Source of the DNA: Mycteria americana
Taxonomy: Eukaryota > Chordata > Aves > Ciconiiformes > Ciconiidae
Direction of reading: 5' to 3'
Assembly (NCBI RefSeq): GCF_035582795.1
Contig: NC_134367.1
Location: 85,357,062 to 85,421,061, forward strand
Length of the DNA: 64,000 nucleotides
The notes beneath the pieces were generated by a model. The model searched no databases and was not told the origin of the DNA. It was given only the letters and a program-made list of their open reading frames with translations. Of this stretch, positions 39,001-51,011 are shown piece by piece. The position numbers and the translations under genes are program-made. Each line of letters opens with the position of its first letter. Position 1 is the stretch's first letter.

Positions 39001-42000
39001 GCTCATCTGTCTGTCAGGTGACAAGTATAGGAGTGACTGTTATACTACTTTATACCTCACGAGCCTGTTACAACTTGTTCATCTTATCGTTTTCCCAAAC
39101 CAAGAAAGTAAATTCTTTTGATTACGATTGGTACAACGTATCAGATCAGGCAAGTATGAAAATATTTGCTAATGAGAAAAACTCATTCTGTATGTGATGG
39201 CTGATTTCCTAAATGCTATGACAAAAGGAATTAACATATTAAAATCCTATTATTTTTTTCTTTTATTCAATGCACTAAGATTGTTTTGCTCCAGGAACAC
39301 AAATTTCTGGTAATTTCAGCATAAGGAGGAAAAAAAGAAAACAGTGCTAAAAGAAAGAAGTAACCACTCGCCAAATAATTTTTAAAAGACCCCAATCTTT
39401 TATTTACCTCGATTTTATTGTTAAAAAACCCCCTTTTATTAAAAAAGACAGGTGTTTTGTCCATTAGAAAGAATGTACTGTACTTGGAGAAGCAGAAAAA
39501 CAGTATCTGATTCCACTGAAATGCTTAGTTCTGAAGTCATAATCAAATCTCCCATTGCCGTCCAGGGCTGTGGAGTTATTTACCTGAATTCTGTCATTAG
39601 CGTGATCTTTCTGTAGTTTGAGGATAAGACTATGATTCTTCCCAACCTTTAACTGCAAGTGACAATTCAGATTGAAAACTAACGGTGATAAGAACACTAA
39701 AGGAAATAGCAGGGGACCCTGTTGAATATAATGAAATGTGGGCATCCAGCTCCTTTCTCTGCTTTGAAGCATGCAGTTAGGTCCCAGTAGTTTTCCAGCT
39801 CTGTCAAAGCTGGGCAAAATGTCAGACCTGGGTCTGGACCATGAGTACATTTTGTTTGGCCTCAAAATCCTGGACGCGTGACGTCTCCCCACCCTCTCAG
39901 CAAGCACCTGCAGACCAAACGCAGTGTTCCCAGCCATGCAAGGGCCTTGTATTGCCAGGGTGGCCTAGCAAACCTGGAGCCATTAACAGTTTTCTGTTGA
40001 GCAGTAGATAAAACTGTAAATAGGAAGTAGGTAAACAGTAGGGTAGGATTGCCCAGAGGACCTCATTACGAGTTAGTTGAGTAGGGTCTGTCAAGGGACC
40101 ACTGATCAACCCTGCTGCGGTGCGGAGGAGCGCAGCTAGGTGGTGCCACTCCGTGCAATTAGAAGCCACAGGTTTTGGGCAGAAGGGCACTAGGTTGTGA
40201 TTCATCTCCTGAATCAAACGTTTTCCCTCCTGTTGTTGCGGCCTGGAGTGTTGCTGCTGCTGCTGGCTCTTCTTGTGCTGTTGCTGCTTCTTGTGCTGAC
40301 TCCTACAGTCTGGAATAACAGGGGCTGGAACTTTATGGCCAGAATATTTGGTCCTGTTTCCCCCCTGGAGGCAGAGGTTGTTCATAGGGAGCTCAGTGGA
40401 ATGCTTTAGGCCTTAGGTCACTACTACTGATTTTTGAACATCTGATCTGACTTGTGACATTAGAGTTGCCTGGATTTTGGGGTAGATTATTTGAGCCATA
40501 TGTAAAGGGCCTGGAACTAAGGAGGAGCTACTCAATTTGGTAGCAGAATCAAGAGTCAGTTAAAAGTACAGCCCAATGTTTGTACTGTGGTACTGCCTCA
40601 GGCCACCTGCCAGAAACATTACCCTTTCCTCTTCTGTACAAAACACATGAAAGGACAGGATTTGCCCTCTGCAACTATAGTGAAGGGTGGAGGGGAAATC
40701 TAAAGAGGAGTTCAAAGCTAATGCTAGAGTAACAGCCTGGTTATTCAAGCTGACAATGTGCACCAATTTGAAGGGATCCAAGCCTTAATTTTTAAAAGCC
40801 AGATTGCCAGCAATGCCCTTGAAGACCTGGGCATTGATTGTTCCTTCACGTATTATTCCCAGCTGGAAACGGACCGGAAAACTAGTTTCTCATTACCTTG
40901 ATTTGATCACTTGATCAAAGGGTTGCTTGCCGGGCTCTTAGACCGGGAAGACCCCTGCATTAAACTTTGATTTTGCTGAAGGAAAGATAGGAGGAGGAGG
41001 AGGAGGGAGGAAGAAAGGTAAAAGGGAAGTCATGTACCCAACAAGATAGAATATTGATTTTTTTTTTTAATATGCCTTTAATCATTAGCCAGATTAATCT
41101 GGATGGAATTTCTGGCCATGTTGTCAAGCATTTCAGCCACTTAAATATAGGTCTTCATAAAAAGATATGTTGCCTCCTGCACCTTTTCCATGAGCTGCCA
41201 ACTTTATTTTTAAACACTTTTCTCTTTGACTTTTCAACAGGCAGATCTGAAATGTCAGTTGGGAGATGCAGGTTACATAGTGTTCGGTGTGATCCTTTTC
41301 ATCTGGGAGCTCTTGCCTACTTCCTTGGTTGTGTATTTCTTCCGTGTCCGAAACCCTACAAAAGATCTAGTAAGTAGAATTTGTTAGTGTATTTGTTAGT
41401 GTAATGTCCAGGCAAGTCTGGAGGGCTCAGCTTCTGAGGGAGGTTTGCTTCTTTATGTTTTGACACCTCTTTTTCAATGTGTCCTTGGCAGAATAAAAGC
41501 AATGCAAACTCCCCACTTCTTTATACTAAGTCCTCATGAGAGAAACTCATCATATTTACCCAGAAGGAAGCCAAGGTGTTTCTCAGGCAGTTTACCTTAA
41601 AAATCAGGAACCTTCTTAAATTTAGGGACATCTTCCCTTTGGGTTAATATGGTACTTCACTGGAGTCAGTGGAAAAGGACTTTGTTATCCAAAATTGGGA
41701 TCTTTCATCACATAGCAGTGAAAAATGGTTGTGTGCTAACTGTTCAATGGCATGTATGAAATAATAGATTGAATTATTTCAGCCCTGTACCCATTGAATT
41801 GTTTCCACATCAAAGACAAATAGCCATAATAAGCACTTGCTGACATTTTTGTTTGCTATTTCAGCAGTGCAGAGATTAAAGTGTGAGTTGTAAGGGTAAT
41901 TCCCTGTAAGTATCCTTAATATCTAGGTAGTTAATAGATGGACAAGCATCTTTTTATAGCTGTAGGCAATGTCTCCAGGTTAGCATAGGATATGCTGGTT

Positions 42001-45000
42001 GACGGGCACATGGGGAGTATCAACCCTGCACTAGGATTACCGAGGTAATGTCTCTGTTTCTGTAGGCCAAACCAAACCAAAGCTAATATTCCCCAAGAAG
42101 GATGTGAATGGTAAATTCACAAGTAAGAGAAGCAATTAATAGAATAACTTTTTAGAGAAGGCGATGGTTTTTATTCTCACATGCAGATTTCAGAGACAAT
42201 GATAAAGCCAAGCTGAATGAGGAAGTAGCAAATCCCCACCTCTATAAAGCCCTTCTTCCTGTGCTCCTGTGATACCTGACATCACACTGAGAAACCCATG
42301 GACCCCTGTGACCATCACAAAAAGAATCTCAGCCCCACTCCTGCTTAGGAGTTAGCCAGGACAACTGCAAAGAGCAGAAATGCTTTAAAGTACAGTCCAG
42401 TGGTGCTGCTCTCCTAAAAAGTGACCCCAGAGAGATCTCATTTTATTTCAAGTGAATTTAGTAAGGCTAGACCTGGTGGTCAAGTTGCATAGTGTGGGAG
42501 AGATTCACAAGAGAATGAAAATAAGGGATGTGGTGTAATCTCTCCTTTCAAAAAGCTGATCACATAAAGGCTTGGAATCCTGCTCAAACGAGAGCTCAAA
42601 TGGAGCCAAACAGGCAGCATTCTCTCACAAGTCAAAGAGCACTGCAGTAACACATGTAACATTATATTTTTGCATTGTGATTTGCAAAAAGCCTTAAATC
42701 TCCAACTTCATAAAGATACAGTTCAGAAGAGCCAATTGGTGATATCACTTCTTTTATGGGTACCTTTTTTAGGATAGACATTATCTGTCATAGCGGATAG
42801 GTCATATATGGATTTTTTCTACACAAGACAAATATTTATGCTAAACAGTATCATGGTAAGAGGAAAACTGGAAACAACAGTGTTAGAAAGAAACAAAAAA
42901 TAGACTCTGTAGCAAGGCAAAACTGAACTTCAGTGCAAGTATGCCACAAGAGGGAGACCAAGGGCCACAGGACTTCAGTCTAATGCGTTCAGTAGGCCAA
43001 CTCTTACAGCAGTTAAGTACCAAACGGTCCAGTGGTTGAAAATACTTGGCCGAAAAGCATGGGGTTAGAATTAAAACAAACCCTCTTTTACTTAAAAAAA
43101 TCCTAACAACTACTCTGATTTAGTAAAAATCCAAAATGTTCTTTATTTTTAATAAGGCACAATCCCAAGAAATTGTTGGGTTTTGGTTTTACATTTCATT
43201 CAGGACTTTAGAAACAAAAGTTTGAGTAGAGGCAGCCTGCGTTCAGCACTGTTCGAATGTAAAGCTCCACTCCGCAGACGATTATGGCCTGGAACGAGCT
43301 GTCTGTCTGCTTTGGTGCTGACCCAGGGTAACTGCAGTCCGTGGGCCTTTGCCTTACTGTACCTTCAGCCAGACAAATGCTGGAAATGGGGAGACGACAG
43401 CGATGGACCTATTTTTAGTTCATCTTTGTCAAAGTTATTTAACATAAATAAATAGGGGGAGATTAAACTGCTCTCCTGCTTAAGGCCAAGGAGAAGATGT
43501 CATCCTGGCTTATCCACAGGTGCAGGGAACCCTGTTCCCTGGGGATCCCCAGGGATCCTTGTTCCCTGGAAGCAGTGGATCCGTGGAGGGGGCTCACCTG
43601 GGTCCTAGATGTCTCCCTGCACTGTTTCCAGAATCAAACTGACCTTCTGAATCTTGTATGTTTTCCATTTTGATTCATAGGGAAATAAAAGCAAAATGCT
43701 TTGTAAATGAAGGAGTTACATGTACACCGCTTTCCCTGTTTTATCAAAGGACCTTTCCTTGGGATTTGACCCTCACAGCACTGTAGGGTAGATACTGAAA
43801 TTGCTCAGAGAGGTCCTAAGGGGCTTTTCAGCTGTGGTTTCATTAAGCAGCGTGCCAAGGTTCAGCATGATCAGTTCCTGAGGCAAAGGGAGGTAACACA
43901 CCAGGAGGGAGGGTTACAAATGTGGGAGGTAAAAGCAAATCCCTTTAGGTGTTTCATATCCCTCAGCTGCTTCCCTACTGCTCACTTCAAGGCAGCTGGC
44001 TAAAAGCGCCAAGTGTCCAGGATGGACGGGAATTCAGCAGACAGGTTAAATGTGTACTGGAGCGTGGTTTCAGAAATGGGTTGTATCTGTTAGCTACAAG
44101 GAAGGAAAAGGAAAAGCCGTTAAGATCAGTAGACTATCGCTACACTGGTGGAAAAAAAAAAACAGAAAATGCAAAAAAGATTCCTATTGTCTACAGCAAA
44201 TGTAAAATTGCCTGTTTTCTTTTGGAAGCAAGGAGGTGAGTCTGCAGTGACTTCTTTTAGAAGCACCAAGCAGTTTGTTTATCTGTTGCAAGTACTGACT
44301 GAGGTTTCCCTTCCCTCAGGCCAACGCAGGAATGGTCCCAAGCCATGGCTTCAGTCCCAGATCTTATTTCTTTGACAACCCTCGCAGATACGACAGTGAT
44401 GACGATCTAGCATGGAACATTGCACCACAGGGGGCACAGGGCAGGTGAGATACAAGAGGGAACCGCTTGCTTCCTGTAACAGAAACTGGAGGAGAAAGAA
44501 CTCTCCCGCACCACAGAAGACTAATGTAAATTGTCTAGCTCCAATCGTTGCATAAATTCCAGGGGGTGAGGGGAAGAAAAGGGGGAAGCTGAAGTGGAAA
44601 GGCAGCACCAAGTGACTGTAGGGGTCCAAGGGCCCCATAGAGACTGCAAGGACATAAGAATGAAAACGCTTACGTAATTTAAGAATTGTAACAGCATGCT
44701 GCTCTTTGAAAAACTCAGGTCAGCTCTGTGGGTTGCATGTTTCACTCTGTTTCTTCCAGGAGTGGCCTAAGAAGTGCCATTTACTAGTTTAAGTGTGTGA
44801 GCAAGGCAATCTAGGAAAACAGCTGTCCCCCTGTCTTCAGGGACAGCAGGGAAAAGCTCGACAGCACAGGCAGCAGCTTGCAACGGTGGTAGCGAGAAGC
44901 CTCTCAACTTAGGTTGCCCTGTAACATGGCTAAATGTCTTGGGGTTTACCTGAAATGAAGGGGGCCTTTGCCTTCCCACTTGCTGAGAGCTTGAGCGAAT

Positions 45001-46140
45001 CCACCTAACTGCCGAAATCCCCCACAACCCAGACTGGCACAGAAAGCCTGTTTTCTCTGTGTACCTGTGAGCTTTAGGTAAGGATTCCCTTCCAGGAAGG
45101 AGCAGTTCACAGCAAGAATGATAGCACCCAACGCAGAGAAGGAAAGGCACTGCCAGAACACTATCCTGCCCTGAAAGGAAGCTCAGTCATGTGTTACTAA
45201 TTTGCTCTTCCTGTATCTACACTATGCTAGTAGTAGATTAGTGCAATCAGTCATCTTAAAATGAAGGCTAACATGTATTAGCTAAACATAAAATGTAGCT
45301 AATGTACCCAGATCTAGTTCTTGTCACTCATTTAGCTAAGACTGTGCAGTCACTGTCTCTGAGCCTGAACCATGATTCAATAAAGTCGGATATTCACTAT
45401 TTACCGTTATCAGTCATCCTACCCCTGCGTTAGTTTTTCACATAGTAACTAAACCTATTGAGGGTGCTGGAGGTGGTGCGCACCAAGCTGGTACGCAGCC
45501 TAGAGCTAGAGGCACCCTCCCTTCCACACAGAGGCATGAGGGAACCAGCCACACTGGTAACACAGGCAGTTCCCAGTGGAAACCAAACCAGCCACTCGTG
45601 TTGTCTCATGCTGCTCGTGGGAGAAAAGCCAGCATGCCAGAGCAGCTAACCATGTACCGGCCCCTTGTACATGGACAGAGGAGGGTTAGGTCGGTCACTG
45701 ACAGGCCCTTGCAGTGCTGGGACTTGGCATGGATTAGCAGCACCGCTCCTAGGGTTTTCAAACACTGCCTGGATTAGCGAAGCAGGAAGCGGGGAGTCCT
45801 TACTGAACTAGAAGGATCAGAAAAGCAGTGAGTTGAGAACACTTGGGCCAAAATAATGGACAGATCAGAAAAATAAATAGCTGCCTGAACCCCTGTTTAG
45901 GGTTTTATTTTATTTTTGCAGTTCAGCACGAGAACTACATCTATGTGATTCCATTTTGCCCACATTTACTAACTGGGTATCTGCAGAACCAACCTGCCAG
46001 TCACTAATTCTTCTGTTTTCTTTTAAAGTTTCTCTCCAGACTACTACGACTGGGGCCATCAGAACAACAGCTTCATGGCTTACATAGGATCCCTCCAACA
46101 AGATCCAACACTAGACACAGACCGGCCAAGCCCTATATAA
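20666..46140 (+). CDS. GPR137B: GPR137B, seven-helix lysosomal membrane protein (full coding region, 7 exons)
   Basis: Joining 20666-21034, 29820-29869, 34933-35155, 39000-39149, 41241-41369, 44320-44444 and 46029-46140 gives one open frame of 385 codons plus stop, with intron phases that all match. The product agrees closely along its length with vertebrate GPR137B as I remember it (human 399 residues, with a longer N-terminus). Helices lie at about 28-53, 62-85, 97-121, 141-164, 174-198, 219-246 and 275-298. An NDT sequon sits at residue 11 and NVS at 260. The tail (299-385) is soluble, with an acidic YDSDDD patch. Family knowledge: an orphan GPCR-like protein of lysosomes that influences Rag GTPase and mTORC1 localisation. 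GPR137 and GPR137C are paralogues; the N-terminal [17 protein letters not shown] segment favours GPR137B. Intron 4 uses a GC donor. Confidence 0.95.
21035..29819 (+). other. GPR137B: GPR137B intron 1 (8.8 kb)
   Basis: A GT-AG intron. I see only short chance frames, a (TTA/GTT)n patch near 21345-21380, and no clear transposon or RNA gene. Confidence 0.85.
29820..29869 (+). CDS. GPR137B: GPR137B coding exon 2 (residues 124-140)
   Basis: 50 nt between TTTTGCAG and GTAAGA. It encodes the loop [16 protein letters not shown] plus two bases of Arg140. The length is not a multiple of three, so skipping it would break the frame. Confidence 0.95.
31851..31958 (-). mobile_element. CR1 LINE fragment, 3' end, minus orientation
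   Basis: The sequence starts ATAGAATCAC and continues through GGTTTGGGTTGGAAGGG, GATCATCTAGTCCAACCCC, GGGCAGGGACAT and AGATCAGGTTGCTC. These words, in this order, are the reverse complement of the bird CR1 3' region. It is strongly 5' truncated (108 bp) and carries no reading frame. It is the best clue that the host is a bird. Confidence 0.92.
34061..34082 (+). repeat. T homopolymer, 22 bases
   Basis: An uninterrupted T run in GPR137B intron 2. It could be the tail of an unrecognised minus-strand retroposed piece, but nothing beside it supports that. Confidence 0.9.
34933..35155 (+). CDS. GPR137B: GPR137B coding exon 3 (residues 140-214)
   Basis: 223 nt between CTCCCAG and CCAAG/GTAAGG. It completes Arg140 and encodes helices 4 and 5, including [18 protein letters not shown] and the loop [15 protein letters not shown]. 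It ends in phase 0. Confidence 0.95.
35156..38999 (+). other. GPR137B: GPR137B intron 3 (3.8 kb)
   Basis: A GT-AG intron with a short (TTCC)n patch at about 38217-38232. I recognise no gene or transposon within it. Confidence 0.85.
39000..39149 (+). CDS. GPR137B: GPR137B coding exon 4 (residues 215-264)
   Basis: 150 nt after CTTCCAG. It encodes helix 6 and the acidic loop [12 protein letters not shown] with the NVS sequon. The exon ends at GATCAG and is followed by GCAAGT, a GC donor. The nearest GT, at 39154-39155, would add four bases and break the frame into exon 5. Confidence 0.93.
39150..41240 (+). other. GPR137B: GPR137B intron 4, GC-AG type (2.1 kb)
   Basis: The donor is CAG/GCAAGT and the acceptor TTTTCAACAG. 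The interior has a CTG/TTG-rich patch at about 40243-40300 and an (AGG)n run near 40989-41010. Overlapping minus-strand frames cover 40781-39464, none of which I recognise. Confidence 0.88.
41241..41369 (+). CDS. GPR137B: GPR137B coding exon 5 (residues 265-307)
   Basis: 129 nt, phase 0 at both ends, ending at GATCTA/GTAAGT. It encodes [17 protein letters not shown], helix 7 and the start of the tail, [11 protein letters not shown]. Confidence 0.95.
41370..44319 (+). other. GPR137B: GPR137B intron 5 (2.9 kb)
   Basis: A GT-AG intron. It holds a 20-bp perfect palindrome at 43536-43555 and otherwise no feature I can name. Confidence 0.85.
43536..43555. repeat. 20-bp perfect palindrome
   Basis: The sequence reads the same on both strands and is centred on GGGGATCCCC. 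GTTCCCTGG recurs about 20 bp downstream, so it may have arisen by local duplication. Confidence 0.85.
44320..44444 (+). CDS. GPR137B: GPR137B coding exon 6 (residues 308-349)
   Basis: 125 nt between CCCTCAG and GGCAG/GTGAGA. It encodes the cytosolic tail segment with [20 protein letters not shown] and the acidic DSDDD patch, and ends two bases into a Ser codon. Confidence 0.94.
44445..46028 (+). other. GPR137B: GPR137B intron 6 (1.6 kb)
   Basis: A GT-AG intron with acceptor TTTTAAAG. Only short chance frames are seen. Confidence 0.85.
46029..46140 (+). CDS. GPR137B: GPR137B terminal coding exon 7 (residues 349-385, stop)
   Basis: 112 nt. It completes the split Ser codon and encodes FSPDYYDWG and the C-terminus, ending DTDRPSPI before TAA at 46138-46140. 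FSPDYYDWG resembles the human tail; the last residues are more divergent. Confidence 0.94.
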
Positions 46141-46640
46141 CTTCAATCAACTACAGCGTTCTAGGACATTCCAGTATTAAAACAAATGTTCTGAAAAACA
46201 CAGCTTAGCAATTTTTCTTCACCTTTTGGTTTTTAGACGCGTTCCTATGCACAGATAAATGAAGAACTTGTCTTTGCCACGAGCTTTTCATAGTTCAAGG
46301 AGAAGTATAAGCTAATGATTTAAACTTTGAAGACTGTTCTAATTAATACCTTGTTCTAAGCCATGGTATTTTTGGCTTTGAATAGAGTTGTTAGAGGGTA
46401 TAATTTAATCATTTTATGCTCATTTTAAAAGAGCAAATTTCATGAAGTGAAATGGCATAATTATTTTCTAAGTATTTTTATTTTTACACTGTGTATTAGG
46501 TTAGAAATACATGATTATGATGAATATACTGTAAACACATAAATGGGTTGTTCACATGCATGACAGTAGCGATTCTTACATGCACATAAAAGCCTGTAAG
46601 GGAAAAACTTCAACCCAATTAAATACTGTCTTTTCAAGTT
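46141..46640 (+). other. GPR137B: GPR137B 3' UTR, proximal form
   Basis: AU-rich noncoding sequence after the stop. The end is placed about 17 bases past the ATTAAA at 46618-46623, where a T-rich stretch follows. A longer form could use the AATAAA at 47020-47025. Confidence 0.5.
46618..46623 (+). terminator. GPR137B: Polyadenylation signal ATTAAA
   Basis: The first common polyadenylation hexamer variant placed plausibly after the GPR137B stop, 478 bases downstream, followed by TTTTCAAGTTATTG. Confidence 0.5.
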
Positions 46641-47019
46641 ATTGCTGCAATCTCTGAGCACAATTTACTCTTTGGATCATCACTACTTAATGTGGAAAGA
46701 TGGTTGGAGGCTAAAAGTCATCTATACTCTAGTTAACAATCTCAAAACACACTGCATTCCTTCTTTAAGAAAATAGGAAAAAAAAATGTACCTTCTCAGC
46801 AGCTCTAGGGACAGAACAGCTCTAGGTTTCAGAACGGTAGAGATGGGCATCTGCTCTGGCTGGAGCATTGTGAACTGCAAAACAGGCTGAAAATTTGTGA
46901 GTTTGAAAAAAGTTATATGATCATCACTGTCAATCAGTTCTAGGTGTATTATGTAAAAGAGTCAGTCAAATACCTAGCCAGGGAGATGGATAGATACAAC
47001 AGTGCTTACTTATTTATTT

Positions 47020-47025
47020 AATAAA
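47020..47025 (+). terminator. GPR137B: Distal polyadenylation signal AATAAA
   Basis: A canonical hexamer about 0.9 kb past the stop, inside TATTTATTTAATAAAAACC. It is an alternative end for GPR137B. Confidence 0.4.
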
Positions 47026-50000
47026 AACCTAGGAAGAACCAGGAATATGTAAAGCAGAAAAACCTCAAGTGGACCTAGAGGAGAGATCCTGTATAACTAG
47101 CAGAAGGTCAGCAAGGCCAAGCTTCAGCCTTGTATGTTCAGGGATAAATTTGGTGGTTTGAGGTGAAAGTGGTAGATAAATACCATTCTAATATGTGACA
47201 TTTGCACAGAGTAAGCCTAAAAATAATTAATACTAATCTAAGGTGAGCAGGAACCCTAACTCTAGTTCAGGTCTTTTGAGTGTGCTCAATACTGACTGGT
47301 ATGCTCTACTGTGCAGAACTCTGCCCCACCCCAGCATCTCTTTCTCCCTCCCCACGTGAAACAAATACTGTAATTCAATCCACATTTCCCTAGGAGAAAA
47401 ACATCTTTCTTAGAGTAATCTTACTTCTATAAAGGTAGTTCATTTTGAGGTGTACTACAGCATCCCCGGATGGTGGACAGGCTTGACATTTTCCTCATAT
47501 TCAACTTCAGGAAGTACAGGAAGGAGAGAATTCTCGTACACATTTCACAGAGGATATGGAGGAAAAAAAGAAGGGATGGGGAGTAGATCTGATCAGGTCT
47601 GCTTGGAAGCCAAAGGTATAGTAGTGCCACACTCATATACCAAGTCTTCCACAAGGTCTTTGATTTTGGGGCCTGTGTGGTAAAATCAAAGCACGAGCCT
47701 TGCCTCTGGCAGAAGCACCCTGCCAATTGTTTGCCCTCCAGAGCTTCCATTAGTTTCTTCACTTCTTCCCAAATGTTCATTGAAGAAAAAAAGCCAATTA
47801 AACTATCAGCCAGAGATTAAAAAAGGTGCCACAGGGGTGGGAGAACAGGAATTTTATTAAACCGTTTGGAGATCTACAATCGTGTTTGTACAAAACCGCC
47901 TGAAGACCTAGTGCAAAAAAGGCTGCAGGAATTACCTTTTCTTCACAGCACATAGAGCTGCACAGCAAAAATTTAATTAAGAGAATTCTGCGCTTAAAAC
48001 AAGCTTAATCCTTATGCCACAGTATGCATGCAAAAAAGTGGAATTACAAGTGACTATATCCAACCATAGTAACGAATTAAATACTCTCAAACACAGGAGG
48101 TTTAAACAACAATGTGAAAGGGAAAATCTTAAATTAAATCACTAAATTATCATCACCTGTGATGATACCCACCTAAACTTACTCACCTAAACTGAGGATG
48201 AAATATGCATATCAAAGTTTTAGTAAGATAATTTGTTAAAAATACATACGTGGAACGAAACAGAAAGCTGCAGAAACCTTGTAGGGGGAATAGTTTCACA
48301 TGAAGAGCCCCACTGGGTAAACCAACCAGAAAAAATATTTACAAAATTGATTTTACAAGCTATTCTGAGAAAGGGACAGAACGGACCAAACTTCATTTCA
48401 AAATAAGTCCAATTGTTTTAAGAGGCAAAAAGACTTAAAACAGTGGCTAAATTTGGCCATATTCATACAGAAACATACTGTAATTCTGCTGCATGCATTT
48501 CTGATGTGCTGACATGCTACAATGCACTGTAAACAGCAAGAGGTACACAGGTGATGTTCATCTTTTGAACAGAATTAAAGTGAGAATGAAAGCCTGCTCA
48601 TCATCTTGAGCTTAAATGACTGACATGTAAATAATGTAAGTTATATAATTTCTACCAAGTGTAGTTGAAAGGTAAATGAAATGAAAAGTAAAAAAAAATT
48701 TCAAATGAAAACCCAAAAATTACATCCACAAAAAGAAGTTGTAGCAGAAAATACTTTAATTTGCATTTTATAGATTCAAACATAGCAAAGATTCAGAAGT
48801 GTTTAGGTCTCAGTAAGCAGTTCCAACATTGATTTTGATTTTAATAAATATTACATTTTAATAGGCTAGCTATATGGAGGAATTGTAAAGTGATGAATTG
48901 CTGATAGCTGCTTTATAAACATAAGCATCTAGATTATTTACAACATATTACAGGTCATTTCCCAGAAAAGCACAAAGCAAGGTCAGATAAAGGCAACCCA
49001 ACCATCAAAACACAACTCAAGAAAGTGTGGCACAGTGTATTCCATGCACATACAATGACATACAGCACAAATCATCAGCTGAAGTAGGAAAACACTTTCA
49101 TTATTCCAGCTTACACAAGTCTCTATATTCTACTCTTTTAAATCTGTATTCTCACCTTCCTCCTCAGGCACTGAAGAGCAAGTTGTTCAGCAACAGCGCC
49201 CTACATTTTACCTATGCAGTTTGCACCAAGTCTTTTTTACCACTTCACCTGAGTCTTCATGACTTGGGAAAAATGAAACATTTTTGTCTTTGTCTTCTCA
49301 CTACCTCTGGGATTACAATCATTGTGTCATTTGTACATGGCAATGTACTTTTACTCTGAAATGAATGGTAGACAGTGTTGACAAGCTGATCTCCAACAAA
49401 GAGCTGGAATTTAAAATAGTTTACAGGTCATGGACAGTGTCACTAACCTTATTCTTTAGTATAAAAACGGATCTGTACATTTCTAAAATTTAATTTCACA
49501 TATAAAGAACTAAGTCATCCGACTCACATGGCAAAACTTCATAGGCAGCATAGTCACAGAATGTACATCAAATACAGTAAAAAAGAGGGTGACAGGAAAA
49601 TTGTTTCAACTAGATATGTAACAGGAAAAATCTTATGTCCTATTTCTACAGTGGCAGCGAAGTGAAATGCCTTCCATATTCGATCACCAAGTGAGATGTA
49701 CTTTCAAATGCAAAAGAACTTCCCCATACACAGAATTTGCTGTTCACTTGCGTTCCTGTGTTTTCATAACACAAAGGAAAAGAAGAAAAGCTTCCCATCT
49801 CTAAGTCCTTACCCAACGGTATTAACCTTGCCTGTGCTGTGCCAATGAGTGTTGCAAGGAGCAGGTGTCCAGGATCTGCGTGCCTGAATCTCACCTGTCC
49901 CATGAGCAAGTGCATGATGCTAGTACGTGATGCTGCTTCAGTGTCCATAGATTTTAGCCAGGCACAGGTGGAAAAAAAGAAAAATAACAAGTTGCATCCC

Positions 50001-50105
50001 CAGAAGAAGGTTGGAAGCAATTCACTTTCCCCATAAAGCAAGGGGAAAAAGGGAAGAACCAATTCTGAGACTCGGGTCCTTCCTGGGGCAGCACAGACAA
50101 CACAG
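47026..50105. other. Region between the convergent genes
   Basis: No exon is recognisable. Two minus frames (47427-47780, 117 codons; 49646-50116, 156 codons) have no homology I know. On the minus strand, AATAAA at 47858-47853 could mark a very long ERO1B 3' UTR. Part of this stretch is therefore probably transcribed from that side. Confidence 0.5.
47853..47858 (-). terminator. ERO1B: Distal polyadenylation signal AATAAA (minus strand)
   Basis: A canonical hexamer 4.5 kb after the ERO1B stop. If used, the ERO1B 3' UTR would end 0.8 kb short of the distal GPR137B signal, without overlap. Confidence 0.3.
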
Positions 50106-50111
50106 TTTATT
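50106..50111 (-). terminator. ERO1B: Alternative polyadenylation signal AATAAA (minus strand)
   Basis: The second canonical hexamer, 2.2 kb after the ERO1B stop on the minus strand. Confidence 0.35.
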
Positions 50112-51011
50112 TTCAACTAGAAAATCCTGCCTAAAGCTTTAGGCACTATAATATATAATAATACAGATAAATCCCAGCTATACAGCATTCTTCAAAAAAG
50201 TGATCCTACAGGTTCTAGCCCTTGCAGGTCAATCCAAAAGGCAAGGAATTAATGGCCAACTGAAAAACACACACTTTCAATACACACAATTACTCAGGAG
50301 AGTTAGATACTTAGGGTGTAACTCATTTACCAAACACAGCTATTCACATCTGAGCTAGTTACCTAGATTCCCACTTCAATTTAATGAGGAAAAATAAACT
50401 CTAGGGTGCAAATCACTACCTCCTAGAGTGGATCATACAGAGCTCGGAATAGGTCAGATGAATCCACCTAGAAATCACCTGCCCTTCTCCATTAACTAGA
50501 AAAAGGAGGCCTGTGGTGACTTGCTCAGACATGGGTGCTCACAGGCAAGAGAGGCTGCTGGGTAAGAACATAACATCCCCAGGCTGGCATCAGCTTTCTC
50601 TAACACCACGTTAAATTATCTACTGGCTTCAACAGGAACTTACAACTGGATACCAGTTCATTGCCAATTTGTCCAACTATCACCAAAACTTTGTGGGGGT
50701 GGTTTGTGGGGGGGGGTTCCTCTCTTTTTTTTTTCTTCTTTCTTTCATTTAGCTTATCCCAGTTTGACTCAAGAGGGTTTAATTTTTTGACAAACAGTAT
50801 TTGTTATAATAGCAAGTGTCAGCAGGATAGTCTCTCCTTTCCAGTCAGGCAGAAATTTGAGGCTAGCCTGGAAACAAAGGACATAGAGCGTATTCCAGCT
50901 TTCAGAAAATCTCAGCTGTAAAGGACCACGTTATGGAAGCCAATACAGTTACAATCAATTATATAAACAGGTCACTAAATATCTGGTAGGGTGAAAGATG
51001 TTTAAGAGCAC

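Noticed and set aside
42940-42962. Second CTCF-like site (CCACAAGAGGGAG)
   Set aside because: It mismatches the core at two key positions.
49646-50116. 156-codon minus frame downstream of ERO1B
   Set aside because: It lies in the probable 3' UTR region and resembles no protein I know.
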